This document shows, piece after piece, positions 17,301 to 25,203 of a stretch of 64,000 nt of DNA. The notes under the pieces are model-generated. The model had not been told where the DNA came from, did no database searches, and worked only from the letters and a program-made list of their open reading frames with translations. Location of the stretch: assembly GCF_027213645.1 (NCBI RefSeq), contig NZ_JAPWGL010000001.1, positions 992,001 through 1,056,000 on the forward strand, given 5' to 3'. The stretch comes from Pedobacter rhodius. GTDB taxonomy: Bacteria > Bacteroidota > Bacteroidia > Sphingobacteriales > Sphingobacteriaceae. Position 1 is the stretch's first letter, and each line of letters begins with the position of its first letter. The translations under genes and the position numbers were made by a program.

Positions 17301-18044
17301 AGCTTAGAGGGAAATATTACGACTAAAGGCGGTCAATATGCTTACGGATTTATTGCGCAAGACGTTGACGGAAGCGCTAATATAAATTCTCATGTATCCG
17401 TAACCTGGTACGGCGTAACCGCTGATAATGGTATATATGATGGACAACATAAACAGTTGATAATGGATCCTATAGACGGATCTTTTAAATTTTCCGATGG
17501 AACTTATTTCACCCGCATAATTTCGCCTGTCCTTGAAAACTCCGCTACAGTAACTTTAAGAAATTTTAACGGAAACATAGCATTCACAGAAGATTTTGCA
17601 GCGGGTAAGACGGTAGGCGCTAATACTACTGGTAACGCAGCAAGTGCAAGTTCTGTGCCTTGGAGTGGTGTATCGGGAAGGCCGACATTAGAGAGCGGAA
17701 CCTATACACCTATATTAACGAGCAATAGCGGTAGCGTGTCCGCTTCAATTTCAATTGGTCACTACATTAGAGTAGGAAATCAAGTATCGGTCAGTATAAA
17801 TTTAGGCAGTTATAGTGGTTCATCAGGGGCTAACACATTTTATATAACATTACCTATACCCTCAAATTTAACAGCAACCGACGACGTTTCAGGTACGTGG
17901 AGTGTACAAGGTAGCGCAAGTTATCCAGCACAAAGAGTTGTCAGCGATGAATTGGGGGATAGGGCATATTGCGGTAGTATAGGAACTTTGCCCGGTATGA
18001 CAGGCGGCGGAGGTAATATAACATTTACTTATACGATTAAATAA
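16986..18044 (+). CDS. secreted phage-tail-fibre-like protein 3
   Basis: The start at 16986 is chosen over an upstream TTG at 16950 because the duplicate gene at 18940 has a stop codon in the equivalent leader. The protein has 352 residues: signal peptide MNFRKTTRRLIVSILLLVMSKMAMAQ, family module (IHVINADSLKLG, IAFYGNPYFKNIGLG, DSILVRQADGKIKFMPRS), one linker motif (YIQASPSSPQNANISLEG) and a variable middle. The C-terminal tip, about 240-352 (ESGTYTPILTSNSGSVSASI, HYIRVGNQVSVSINL, NITFTYTIK), resembles receptor-binding tip domains of phage fibres. It is monocistronic and sits beside a frameshifted small membrane gene. Confidence 0.8.
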   Translation: MNFRKTTRRLIVSILLLVMSKMAMAQIHVINADSLKLGETAGTNGIAFYGNPYFKNIGLGKLSDSILVRQADGKIKFMPRSLMFSGVGGGSYIQASPSSPQNANISLEGNITTKGGQYAYGFIAQDVDGSANINSHVSVTWYGVTADNGIYDGQHKQLIMDPIDGSFKFSDGTYFTRIISPVLENSATVTLRNFNGNIAFTEDFAAGKTVGANTTGNAASASSVPWSGVSGRPTLESGTYTPILTSNSGSVSASISIGHYIRVGNQVSVSINLGSYSGSSGANTFYITLPIPSNLTATDDVSGTWSVQGSASYPAQRVVSDELGDRAYCGSIGTLPGMTGGGGNITFTYTIK

Positions 18045-18063
18045 TTTATAATAATAAATAATT

Positions 18064-18316
18064 ATGGTTCTATCTGGTTTGATGTTGGTAATGGGCATAT
18101 TAGGTATATTCTTTTTAAACGCTTTTTAAAGCAACAGATTTTATTGCAACTAATACATTTCAGCTTGCAATTTTTATTAAAGAAAACTTAGCGGTATGGC
18201 TTTGGGCATTCTATGTAATTCTTGTATCAATTTTGATTTTATATATTGAACCCAACGCAAATGAAGTTATAAAAAATCTTTTCGGGCTTGATTTAGCAAA
18301 CAAAAAAACAGGCTGA
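18064..18316 (+). pseudogene. frameshifted small membrane protein gene
   Basis: An ATG at 18064 opens a hydrophobic frame (MVLSGLMLVMGILGIFF) that stops at 18127-18129 inside GCTTTTTAAAGC. Removing one T from the T5 run joins it to a second stretch, from KATDFIATNTFQ through LAVWLWAFYVILVSILILYI to LANKKTG with a stop at 18314-18316. The restored product would be about 83 residues with two membrane segments and a charged tail, holin-like in size and topology, though no holin family was recognised. The break is either a real inactivating indel, a sequencing error or, less likely, programmed frameshifting. It follows the fibre 3 gene by 19 bp. Confidence 0.55.
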
Positions 18317-18448
18317 CTGTTGTTCGGTGCGGGGCTATGCGGTCTGCCCCATCGTCCTCGTTTGTAACGAGTATGAGTTAGAAAAGCGATTCTATCGCTA
18401 AATAAAAATTAGCTAATAGTCATAAATGGAACGTTAGCACTAAACTAT

Positions 18449-18800
18449 TAGCCACAGATTCGCAGATTTTTTACAGTTACAAGCTAAGTTTTTTTATCAC
18501 TGAAGCATGTTTTCCTGCCCGCAGTCAGGAACTTCACGGCATTACAATATTTCTGTGCTTTGGTTCTTTTCTAATGCGAGTATATTGATATTTTAATTTA
18601 TGGAGTGAAAGAGACCATTCGAATTTTAAAAGCTTAATGGATATTCTGTTAAATAATTAGTTTTTGGAATATATTATTAGTCACAAACTAGAACCTAGCG
18701 CCAGAGTGTATATTAACCAGATATTTGTTGGCAGCCTGGTTAATCTTCAGTATACATCTGGCGTACGCATCCCGCCTGTAATAATGAGCTCTTTCCAAAA
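18449..18800. repeat. degenerate REP/BIME remnants in the fibre 3 - fibre 4 gap
   Basis: The interval 18317-18802 has no intact gene. A CCACAGATTCGCAGATT word near 18452 also occurs near 7387 in the other fibre-gene gap. A spacer remnant (GATATTCTGTTAAATAATTA, then TTTTTGGAATATAT) lies near 18643-18675 and is followed by a mutated reverse REP at about 18681-18702 and another broken unit near 18755-18780 (CATCTGGCGTACGCATCCCG). The palindromes no longer pair fully, so these appear to be old insertions. Confidence 0.55.
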
Positions 18801-18802
18801 TT

Positions 18803-19254
18803 AATTTTCATCAGGCAATACCGTACTTCCAAAACGTTTTCCATGCGTTTCATCATATTCACTTTCAGGTCATTTTAAAACGCTGCATATTAGTGCTTAC
18901 TGTTTGACTAAAACCAGGCAGTGATACCAAACAACAGATATGAACTTCCGAAAAACGACAAGGAGATTAATAGTAAGCATTTTGCTTCTGGTAATGTCGA
19001 AAATGGCTATGGCACAAATTCATGTAATTAATGCCGATAGCCTTAAGCTTGGGGAAACCGCCGGCACGAATGGCATAGCCTTTTATGGAAACCCTTATTT
19101 TAAAAACATAGGACTGGGGAAACTTTCTGATAGTATTTTAGTTAGGCAGGCCGATGGTAAAATTAAATTTATGCCAAGGAGTTTAATGTTCAGTGGGGTT
19201 GGAGGAGGTTCTTATATACAGGCTAGCCCCTCTAGCCCGCAAAATGCTAATATT
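18803..19254. repeat. long direct repeat, right copy
   Basis: Partner of 16849-17300, spaced 1954 bp from it. It feeds a completely different, longer fibre body. Homologous recombination between the two direct copies would delete or swap the intervening fibre 3 body. Confidence 0.92.
18805..18836 (+). promoter_or_regulatory. fibre-family upstream element, copy e
   Basis: Same 32 bp as copy d, ending 103 nt before the ATG of fibre gene 4 at 18940. Confidence 0.6.
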
Positions 19255-22113
19255 CGTACGAATGGAGCATTATCCGTTTCAGCAGGAAATAGTTCTATTG
19301 GTTTATCATCTGTAGGTAATGATGAAACAGGCATTTTTTATCGTCAATTTGCATTAGACCCTAATTCAATGCAATGGTATATTTATAGACAATCTGACGA
19401 AAAATATTTAGGGTTTTATCAATTTGGAAAGCAATTTCAGTTCTATGATGATTTTAATGAAAACGGATTGATGTACCAAAAGCCAATGAATAATTTACAG
19501 CCACTATCATTAATTAATAAAGGTTATGCAGATAATACCTATTCGTTGATATCTCCAACAGGTTCTTATATACAAGCTAGTCCATCTAGTCCGCAAAATG
19601 CTAATATAGATATTACCGGTAGTATTCAAAATGGGGGCTTTTATTCAGCTTCAGGCAGTATTGGATTATTATCTGCTCCAATAGGAGGGACTAACCATCC
19701 GAATATAGCAATTGGGGACCATGATACAGGTATAAATTGGTATGGCGATGGGGATATTGCTTTACGAGGAAATGGTAATGATTTTATAAGGTTTAGTCAA
19801 GGAAGTTTATTATACTTTCCTGTTAATCCACGGTTAGATGTTATTCCTACCCAAATATTAACAAGGGATGCTACTACAGGAGAAGTTAAATATGTGCCTT
19901 CGACTTCGCTTCAAAGTTCCGGAACTGGTGCAACGTCTGTGTTTGGACGAACGGGTGCTATTGCCGCACAATCTGGAGATTATTCATCTTTCTATTATCC
20001 TTTGAATGGTAATCCTAGCGGGTTTTTAACAAGTGTTCCTGTTCAAAGTTTTGCCAGTTTAACGGGTAAGCCAACTACGCTAACAGGTTATGGTATTACT
20101 GATGCATATCCTTTGAATGGTAATCCTAATGGTTTTTTGACAAGCGTTCCAGCACAGAGTTTTGCTAGTTTGACAGGTAAGCCAACGACTTTAGCAGGTT
20201 ATGGTATTACAGATGCTGTTCCAGGTTCAAGAACTGTTAACGGGCAGTCATTGAGCGGCAATGTAAATATTAATGATATTTCCGGTACTTCAGGAAATAC
20301 AACTTTATGGTTAGGCCAATCTGTAAACTGGACTGACGATGGTGTAAGCAATATTAATGACATTATTACAATGGGTAACAATGGTGTTGTTGGTAGGAGT
20401 AACCAAACGCAGGTTAGAAATTTTTTAGGCCTGAATTCTTTAGCTTATTCAAATGAAGATTTAAACAGATATGTACAAGGCGATAACCTTACAAGAACAA
20501 CCGGAAAAACAAGCAATAATGTAAATGTTGCTTTACCTTCTGGTTTTTATGATGGTAATAGCACAACGGGTATGCCTAATTCGGATTGGTATCATTTAAT
20601 TAATTCACGGCACGTAAATCAAAATGTTAATTATCAGATGCAGCTTGCAGGTCAATTTTTTAGTGGTAATGAATTTTATCTTAGAACTATTGCAAATGAT
20701 GTTAATATGGGTTGGAAACGTATTACAACTGATAATAGATTAGGTAGTAATGCCTGGGAAAGCAAAACAAATTTATCTCAATATGTAAATGATTTGGGTA
20801 ATTATGGCGGCTGGCTGCTTGCAGATGGCGCAACTTATGCAGGATTTGCAAGTAATGACATTAATTACCCATACATGAGATACAGCGCAAATAATGCCGT
20901 TGTCAGGCTATTACGTTATGATCAGGTAGGTTCTGGAGCTTTTTTAAATGGCAGCGTCGCGGCTGCAGCTAATACTGTTGTGCAAAGAGACAATAATGGT
21001 TATATACAAAATAGTTATATCAATACAACTGATGACGTCAGTCCATCTTTGGGTTATTTAATAGGTAAAAATGGTAGCGATAATTACCACAGGACCTACT
21101 CGCAAGCTACAGTACGCGCATTCTTAGGATTAGGTGCTAATGCATATGAATCAAAAACAAATTTATCACAATATGTAAATGATTTAGGATACGTTACGGC
21201 TAATGGATCGGTAAATTATGCAACGTCGTCTGGGTCTGCTAATTCATCAACCAAATTTATGTCGAGCTCGCATCCCGATAATTTTTATCTGGTTAATAAT
21301 TGGGATGGTGCACGCTGGAATGTAACGTCAAATCATGGTGCTCCTGTACGTGTTGGTTGGGCTGATAATGCCGGAAGTGTTGACTGGAGCAATATATCAA
21401 ACAAACCTTCAAATTATGCGGTTTCTGGTGGGCCAATAAGTCAGTTTGATAATGATTATGGTTATGCAAGAGCACAGGACATAACGCTTTCAACTGTAAC
21501 CCTTAGAGGTAGCGATACGCCACATAACCTTTATTTCTATAAAGGCGCTTCAGATAATGTAGATCAGGGTTCTGGGATTAGTTTCTCTTCGGAGGCGGGT
21601 GGAAGTCCAACTTACTCATCGTCATGGCAATTAGGAAGCAACGGCGATATGGTAAATTTTGGTTTTGATGGTATCTGGCAGACTAATCTGAGAATTTATA
21701 GAAATGGACATGCCTGGTTAAGGGGCTATCTGAGTCAGGGTTCGGATATTCGGTTGAAAAAAAACATAAAAGAGTTAAAAAGCGTTTCTGAAAATTTAAG
21801 AGCTGTACGGGCGGTAGAGTATGACCGTGTTGACAATGAGGAGCATCAAATAGGTTTTATTGCACAAGATATGCAGAAAATTTTCCCAAATCTGGTGATT
21901 GAAAATGGAGGAGAAAAGAAGATGCTGGGAATTGCATACTCAAATTTTACGGTTCCTTTGTTAAAGGGCTGGCAAGAACATGATGTTCTTATTGCAGCGC
22001 AGCAAACAAAAATTAAAACATTAGAAGAAGAACTCGTAATTCAAAAAAATGAGCTGAAAGATCTTAAAGAAGAACTAAAACAGCTAAAAGAATTCTTGAA
22101 GGTTAAAAAATAA
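18940..22113 (+). CDS. secreted phage-tail-fibre-like protein 4 with C-terminal S74 intramolecular chaperone
   Basis: A 1057-residue protein: signal peptide and family module as in fibre 3, then two linker motifs (YIQASPSSPQNANI at about 90 and about 208). A 37-residue unit repeats twice in tandem at about 353-426 (PLNGNP, GFLTSVP, SFASLTGKPTT, GYGITDA), the collar-type repeat of phage tail fibres. A second repeated unit (ESKTNLSQYVNDLG) occurs at about 607 and 737. The last about 115 residues form a peptidase S74/endosialidase-type chaperone (SDIRLKKNIKELK, EYDRVDNEEHQIGFIAQDMQ) followed by a coiled coil. In this family the domain trimerises the fibre and cleaves itself just before the Ser of SDIRLKK. 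A trimeric shaft is therefore likely. The phage-type body behind a Sec signal is the odd feature. Confidence 0.88.
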   Translation: MNFRKTTRRLIVSILLLVMSKMAMAQIHVINADSLKLGETAGTNGIAFYGNPYFKNIGLGKLSDSILVRQADGKIKFMPRSLMFSGVGGGSYIQASPSSPQNANIRTNGALSVSAGNSSIGLSSVGNDETGIFYRQFALDPNSMQWYIYRQSDEKYLGFYQFGKQFQFYDDFNENGLMYQKPMNNLQPLSLINKGYADNTYSLISPTGSYIQASPSSPQNANIDITGSIQNGGFYSASGSIGLLSAPIGGTNHPNIAIGDHDTGINWYGDGDIALRGNGNDFIRFSQGSLLYFPVNPRLDVIPTQILTRDATTGEVKYVPSTSLQSSGTGATSVFGRTGAIAAQSGDYSSFYYPLNGNPSGFLTSVPVQSFASLTGKPTTLTGYGITDAYPLNGNPNGFLTSVPAQSFASLTGKPTTLAGYGITDAVPGSRTVNGQSLSGNVNINDISGTSGNTTLWLGQSVNWTDDGVSNINDIITMGNNGVVGRSNQTQVRNFLGLNSLAYSNEDLNRYVQGDNLTRTTGKTSNNVNVALPSGFYDGNSTTGMPNSDWYHLINSRHVNQNVNYQMQLAGQFFSGNEFYLRTIANDVNMGWKRITTDNRLGSNAWESKTNLSQYVNDLGNYGGWLLADGATYAGFASNDINYPYMRYSANNAVVRLLRYDQVGSGAFLNGSVAAAANTVVQRDNNGYIQNSYINTTDDVSPSLGYLIGKNGSDNYHRTYSQATVRAFLGLGANAYESKTNLSQYVNDLGYVTANGSVNYATSSGSANSSTKFMSSSHPDNFYLVNNWDGARWNVTSNHGAPVRVGWADNAGSVDWSNISNKPSNYAVSGGPISQFDNDYGYARAQDITLSTVTLRGSDTPHNLYFYKGASDNVDQGSGISFSSEAGGSPTYSSSWQLGSNGDMVNFGFDGIWQTNLRIYRNGHAWLRGYLSQGSDIRLKKNIKELKSVSENLRAVRAVEYDRVDNEEHQIGFIAQDMQKIFPNLVIENGGEKKMLGIAYSNFTVPLLKGWQEHDVLIAAQQTKIKTLEEELVIQKNELKDLKEELKQLKEFLKVKK

Positions 22114-22399
22114 TAGACGATATTTTATGATAATTGATAAAATTTTCAGTCTATTTACTCACCTCAAAATTCCAGCTTTCGAGAGTATGATAATAGGAAA
22201 CTTAAATCTGCGTAAATCATCTGAATCTGCGGTAAAAATACCTGGTAAAACCTTATTCTATTTTTTTTATATATTTAAGTGCAAAAGATTATCCTGGCTT
22301 TAAAACCTAATTGTTATTCAATTAATTAGTTTTTTATTATCTCTCCAATTTGGTTACAATTGTATAAACCTAGTTCAAGACGAGACAGCTTTTTGATAA

Positions 22400-22660
22400 T
22401 TTATTCGTCACAAGCGAGACGCTTGCGCCAGAGTGGCGAAATATAGGTCAGTTGACTGGTTTTAATCATGCCTCATAGTTGGTCTGACGATTTAAATTGT
22501 CTTTATATTATGCACTCGTTAGAAACGAGCGCAAGCGGGTTCACTAGCTCTAGCGCAAGCGTCCCGCTTGTGCTTAAATTGTAACAGGGTTAGGTTTTTA
22601 AAGCCTAATCGATATTCTGTTAAATAATTAGTTTTTCGAATATATGATTCGCCAGAGTAT
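22400..22660. repeat. REP/BIME elements at right edge of fibre island
   Basis: A reverse REP lies at 22409-22428 and a forward REP at 22553-22573, followed by the AT-rich spacer (GCCTAATCGATATTCTGTTA, then TTTTTCGAATATATGATTCG) to about 22652 and a truncated reverse end. A related AACGAGCGCAAGCGGGTTC word lies near 22524. These are the last members of the family seen in the window. The surrounding interval 22114-22790 holds no credible gene. Confidence 0.78.
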
Positions 22661-22790
22661 GGAGTTATAATCACCATAACCCACTGTAATTTAAACTCCT
22701 TTACTTGCCCGGCTGTAGCTAATTCAAGCTATTTTTACTATTATTGTGATCCTGTAAATAGATATTTACAAAAGCCTAAATTTTTGAATC

Positions 22791-23369
22791 ATGTTTTCTT
22801 ACAGCCAGTATACCGATCAGGAATTGGCAGGCTTTTTAAAGTCTGGCGACCGGCTGGCTTATGAAGAGATTTATCATCGCTATAAGTTTATATTGCACAA
22901 CCATGCCTGGAACAAATTCAGAAATAAGCAGGAAGCAGAAGATGCCTTGCAGGAGGTATTTGCAAAGTTGTGGGATAAGCGTCTTTTGCTGGAGCCCAAT
23001 GTTAACTTATCCGGTTATTTATATACCGCTGTAAGAAATTATTTCCTGAATTTTATCGCCAGGAAAGATGTTCAGGATCGTTATGTGTCTTACATACAAA
23101 AATTTGCAGAAGAACAAAGCGTCTTAACCGACCACCGTATTCGTGAAAACCAGCTTAAAGAACATATTGAAAAGGAAATTGAAGCACTTCCGCCAAGAAT
23201 GCGGGAGGTTTTTGAATTGAGTAGGAAAGAACATTTAACGCACAGGGAAATTGCGGCCCGCCTGGGTACCAGTGAAGAAACGGTGAAAAAACAGATTTCA
23301 GCAGTACTTAAAGTCATGCGTGCTAAGTTTGGCCTTGTTGTGTATATCGGCTTTTTGCTGCACCGGTAG
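22791..23369 (+). CDS. ECF RNA polymerase sigma factor (FecI-like)
   Basis: A 192-residue sigma-70 family protein. Region 2 lies at about 8-95 (AYEEIYHRYKFILHNHAWNK, EDALQEVFAKLWDKR, YLYTAVRNYFLNFI). Region 4 lies at about 130-180 (IEALPPRMREVFELSRKEHL, REIAARLGTSEETVKKQISAV). Together with the FecR, SusC and SusD genes downstream it forms a cell-surface signalling module: FecR holds the sigma factor until SusC senses its substrate. In most such loci sigma and FecR are nearly adjacent; here 1.8 kb with an opposing lipoprotein gene separates them. Confidence 0.92.
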   Translation: MFSYSQYTDQELAGFLKSGDRLAYEEIYHRYKFILHNHAWNKFRNKQEAEDALQEVFAKLWDKRLLLEPNVNLSGYLYTAVRNYFLNFIARKDVQDRYVSYIQKFAEEQSVLTDHRIRENQLKEHIEKEIEALPPRMREVFELSRKEHLTHREIAARLGTSEETVKKQISAVLKVMRAKFGLVVYIGFLLHR

Positions 23370-23421
23370 GCATTATACTTCAGGTTTTTGAATATACTGA
23401 AATTCTACACTCAAACCGTCT

Positions 23422-23439
23422 TTTCCGCGCAAGCGGAAA
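23422..23439. terminator. hairpin after sigma factor gene
   Basis: TTTCCGC and GCGGAAA form a perfect 7-bp stem around a stable GCAA tetraloop, 52 bp after the sigma gene stop. There is no T-tract, so termination is only a possibility. Confidence 0.35.
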
Positions 23440-23455
23440 TTCTAATACCCAATAA

Positions 23456-23513
23456 GAATAAAACCAACCGTTTTAAGATTCCCTGTCGGGCAGGGAATGA
23501 CGAATCGCCCTAA
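23456..23513. repeat. 58-bp direct repeat, left flank of lipoprotein gene
   Basis: Matches 24941-24998 with two mismatches. It contains a palindrome, ATTCCCTG and CAGGGAAT around TCGGG. The two copies bracket the lipoprotein gene. Confidence 0.9.
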
Positions 23514-23523
23514 ATTATAAACT

Positions 23524-23730
23524 TAATAATACAATACGGCACGCTCGCGCAGGTGGACATCTTAATGCAGGAAAACTAATGCTTAAGATACTTCGGTTCC
23601 GGTCTGTGCGCCACACACCAGGGCGTTATAATCCAATACGTCATGCTCGCGCAGGCGGGCATCTTATAGAAAAAAACTAACGTCTAAGGGATATATCCAT
23701 TCCGGTCTGTAAGCCACAAACCGGAGTGTT
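23524..23730. repeat. two tandem-like units with CCGG palindromes
   Basis: Two units of roughly 100 bp each begin with CTCGCGCAGG(T/C)GG(A/G)CATCTTA, continue with an AAAACTAA word and end in a palindrome of the CCGGTTTGTG / CACAAACCGG type (23599-23623, mutated, and 23702-23724). The same palindrome recurs at 24907, 25043, 44724, 45910 and 46015. This family is distinct from the RAYT-linked REPs. Confidence 0.7.
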
Positions 23731-23770
23731 CGAATTTGAGTGTGCCATTTAAAGCCAGCGATTTGTACCG

Positions 23771-24823
23771 TTATTTCTTTACCACAACTATCTTTTCTAC
23801 AAAAGCATCATTTGTTCCATTGGTAAGTGTTACTGCTTTATCGTTTTTCCAATAAGTAGCTATTGCCCGGCTTGAAGGTTGGTTATAGGTGTACCCTGCT
23901 GCATAAATATCATTATTTAAAACGGTAATACTTTCTACCGATGTGGTAAGCGGACCGCCGGTTAGTGAAACAGCCATCCCGTTTTTCCAGTATTTTGCCA
24001 CAACCGAATTGCCATCGGAAGATGAACCTTGCCCGCCTACATAGACGTCGTTTCCCGAAACGGCTATGGAATTACCACGTGCATTTTGTGTTCCGTCGGC
24101 AATCGTTACAGGCGTACCTAAATTTTTTGAATAGCTGGTTTGAAGCTGACCCTGATTGTTGTAAGATACTGACCATGCCATATAAATATCATTACCTGAT
24201 ATGGTAATTGCCTGATCGGCAGCGTAGGTGCTGCGATTGGTAAGGTCGGCTACCTGGCCATTCTTCCAATAACAAACAATTGGTGTCGTTAAATCGATTG
24301 TTCGCTCACCCATAACATAAATATCATTATTCAGAATCGCAATTTTACTGGCAATCGAATTTGCTGTACCATCGGTCAGCGAAACAGGAACACCATTTTT
24401 CCAGTATTTTGCGATGTATATTGATGCGCCACTTTTTATTTCCTGACCGGCGATATAAACATCATTGCCTGCGATAAAAATATCATTTGCCATAGCGCTA
24501 TTGGTTCCATCCGTTAAGTCGACACCTAAACCGTTTTTCCAGTATTTTGCAACATATTTACCATTTGCGTTCATCTGATAGCCGACTGCATATACATCAT
24601 TACCCGATACTGCCATCCCCATTGCAGCCGAATTGGATGCGCCCAGTTTTACTGCAGTGCCGTTTTTCCAGTACGTTGCGATATAGCCATCACGTCCGGC
24701 AGCATAAACATCAGCTGTAGGCTGCGGTTCAGGGATATCTCCGCCTTTTTTTCGGCATGCGGTCAGGACAGTAATCAGCACAAGTACGGTTAACAAGTAT
24801 TTAAGTAAATTTTTAATTTCCAT
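23771..24823 (-). CDS. beta-propeller-like surface or periplasmic lipoprotein
   Basis: The ATG at 24823 is preferred to an in-frame TTG three codons upstream and gives 350 residues. A lipoprotein signal peptide ends in a lipobox (LITVLTAC), and the following RKKGGD is charged. The mature part is built of about six or seven repeats of roughly 45 residues, each with a GNDVY or NNDIY start and a YWKNG core followed by LTDGT or similar. This periodicity suggests a beta-propeller. Function is unknown; similar repeats occur in Bacteroidota lipoproteins near SusC/SusD loci. The gene is opposite to its neighbours and bracketed by 58-bp direct repeats, as if inserted into a sigma-FecR operon. Confidence 0.8.
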   Translation of the reverse strand: MEIKNLLKYLLTVLVLITVLTACRKKGGDIPEPQPTADVYAAGRDGYIATYWKNGTAVKLGASNSAAMGMAVSGNDVYAVGYQMNANGKYVAKYWKNGLGVDLTDGTNSAMANDIFIAGNDVYIAGQEIKSGASIYIAKYWKNGVPVSLTDGTANSIASKIAILNNDIYVMGERTIDLTTPIVCYWKNGQVADLTNRSTYAADQAITISGNDIYMAWSVSYNNQGQLQTSYSKNLGTPVTIADGTQNARGNSIAVSGNDVYVGGQGSSSDGNSVVAKYWKNGMAVSLTGGPLTTSVESITVLNNDIYAAGYTYNQPSSRAIATYWKNDKAVTLTNGTNDAFVEKIVVVKK

Positions 24824-24906
24824 GGTTTTCAAATCGTATTAAGCATATACATTTTTGACAATCAAATTGTTTGACCATTGATTTTTAAGTGCTATTTTCC
24901 CCGTTC

Positions 24907-25072
24907 CCGGTCTGTGCGCCACAAACCGGGGTGTTAAAATGAATAAAACCAATCGTTTTAAGATTCCCTGTCGGGCAGGGAATGACGAATTGCCCTAACC
25001 GGCTATCTTAAAGCAAAAACTAATTCTCAAAGTGTATCGGTTCCGGTTTGTGCGCCACAAACCGGGGTGTTC
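24907..25072. repeat. CCGG palindromes and 58-bp repeat, right flank of lipoprotein gene
   Basis: CCGG palindromes lie at 24907-24929 and 25043-25065. The second 58-bp direct repeat lies between them at 24941-24998. A third copy of the catctta / aaaactaa unit leads into the 25043 palindrome. The remaining bases to the FecR start contain no gene. Confidence 0.8.
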
Positions 25073-25203
25073 GCTTAAGTTAATGACATTGGGGTTGGTT
25101 TATCCTAATTTTCAATTAATTTCAACTATTTTCAATTTACAATACCCCCTTTGAAGCTGAAGTTTGTCTTACCAATATAAGGCCGAAAACAGCCTCCGGT
25201 ATA

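Noticed and set aside
6274..22113. Prophage, because of tail-fibre and S74 domains
   Set aside because: No capsid, terminase, portal, integrase, tape-measure or lysis gene was found, and every fibre protein has a Sec signal peptide. The frameshifted holin-like ORF alone is not enough.
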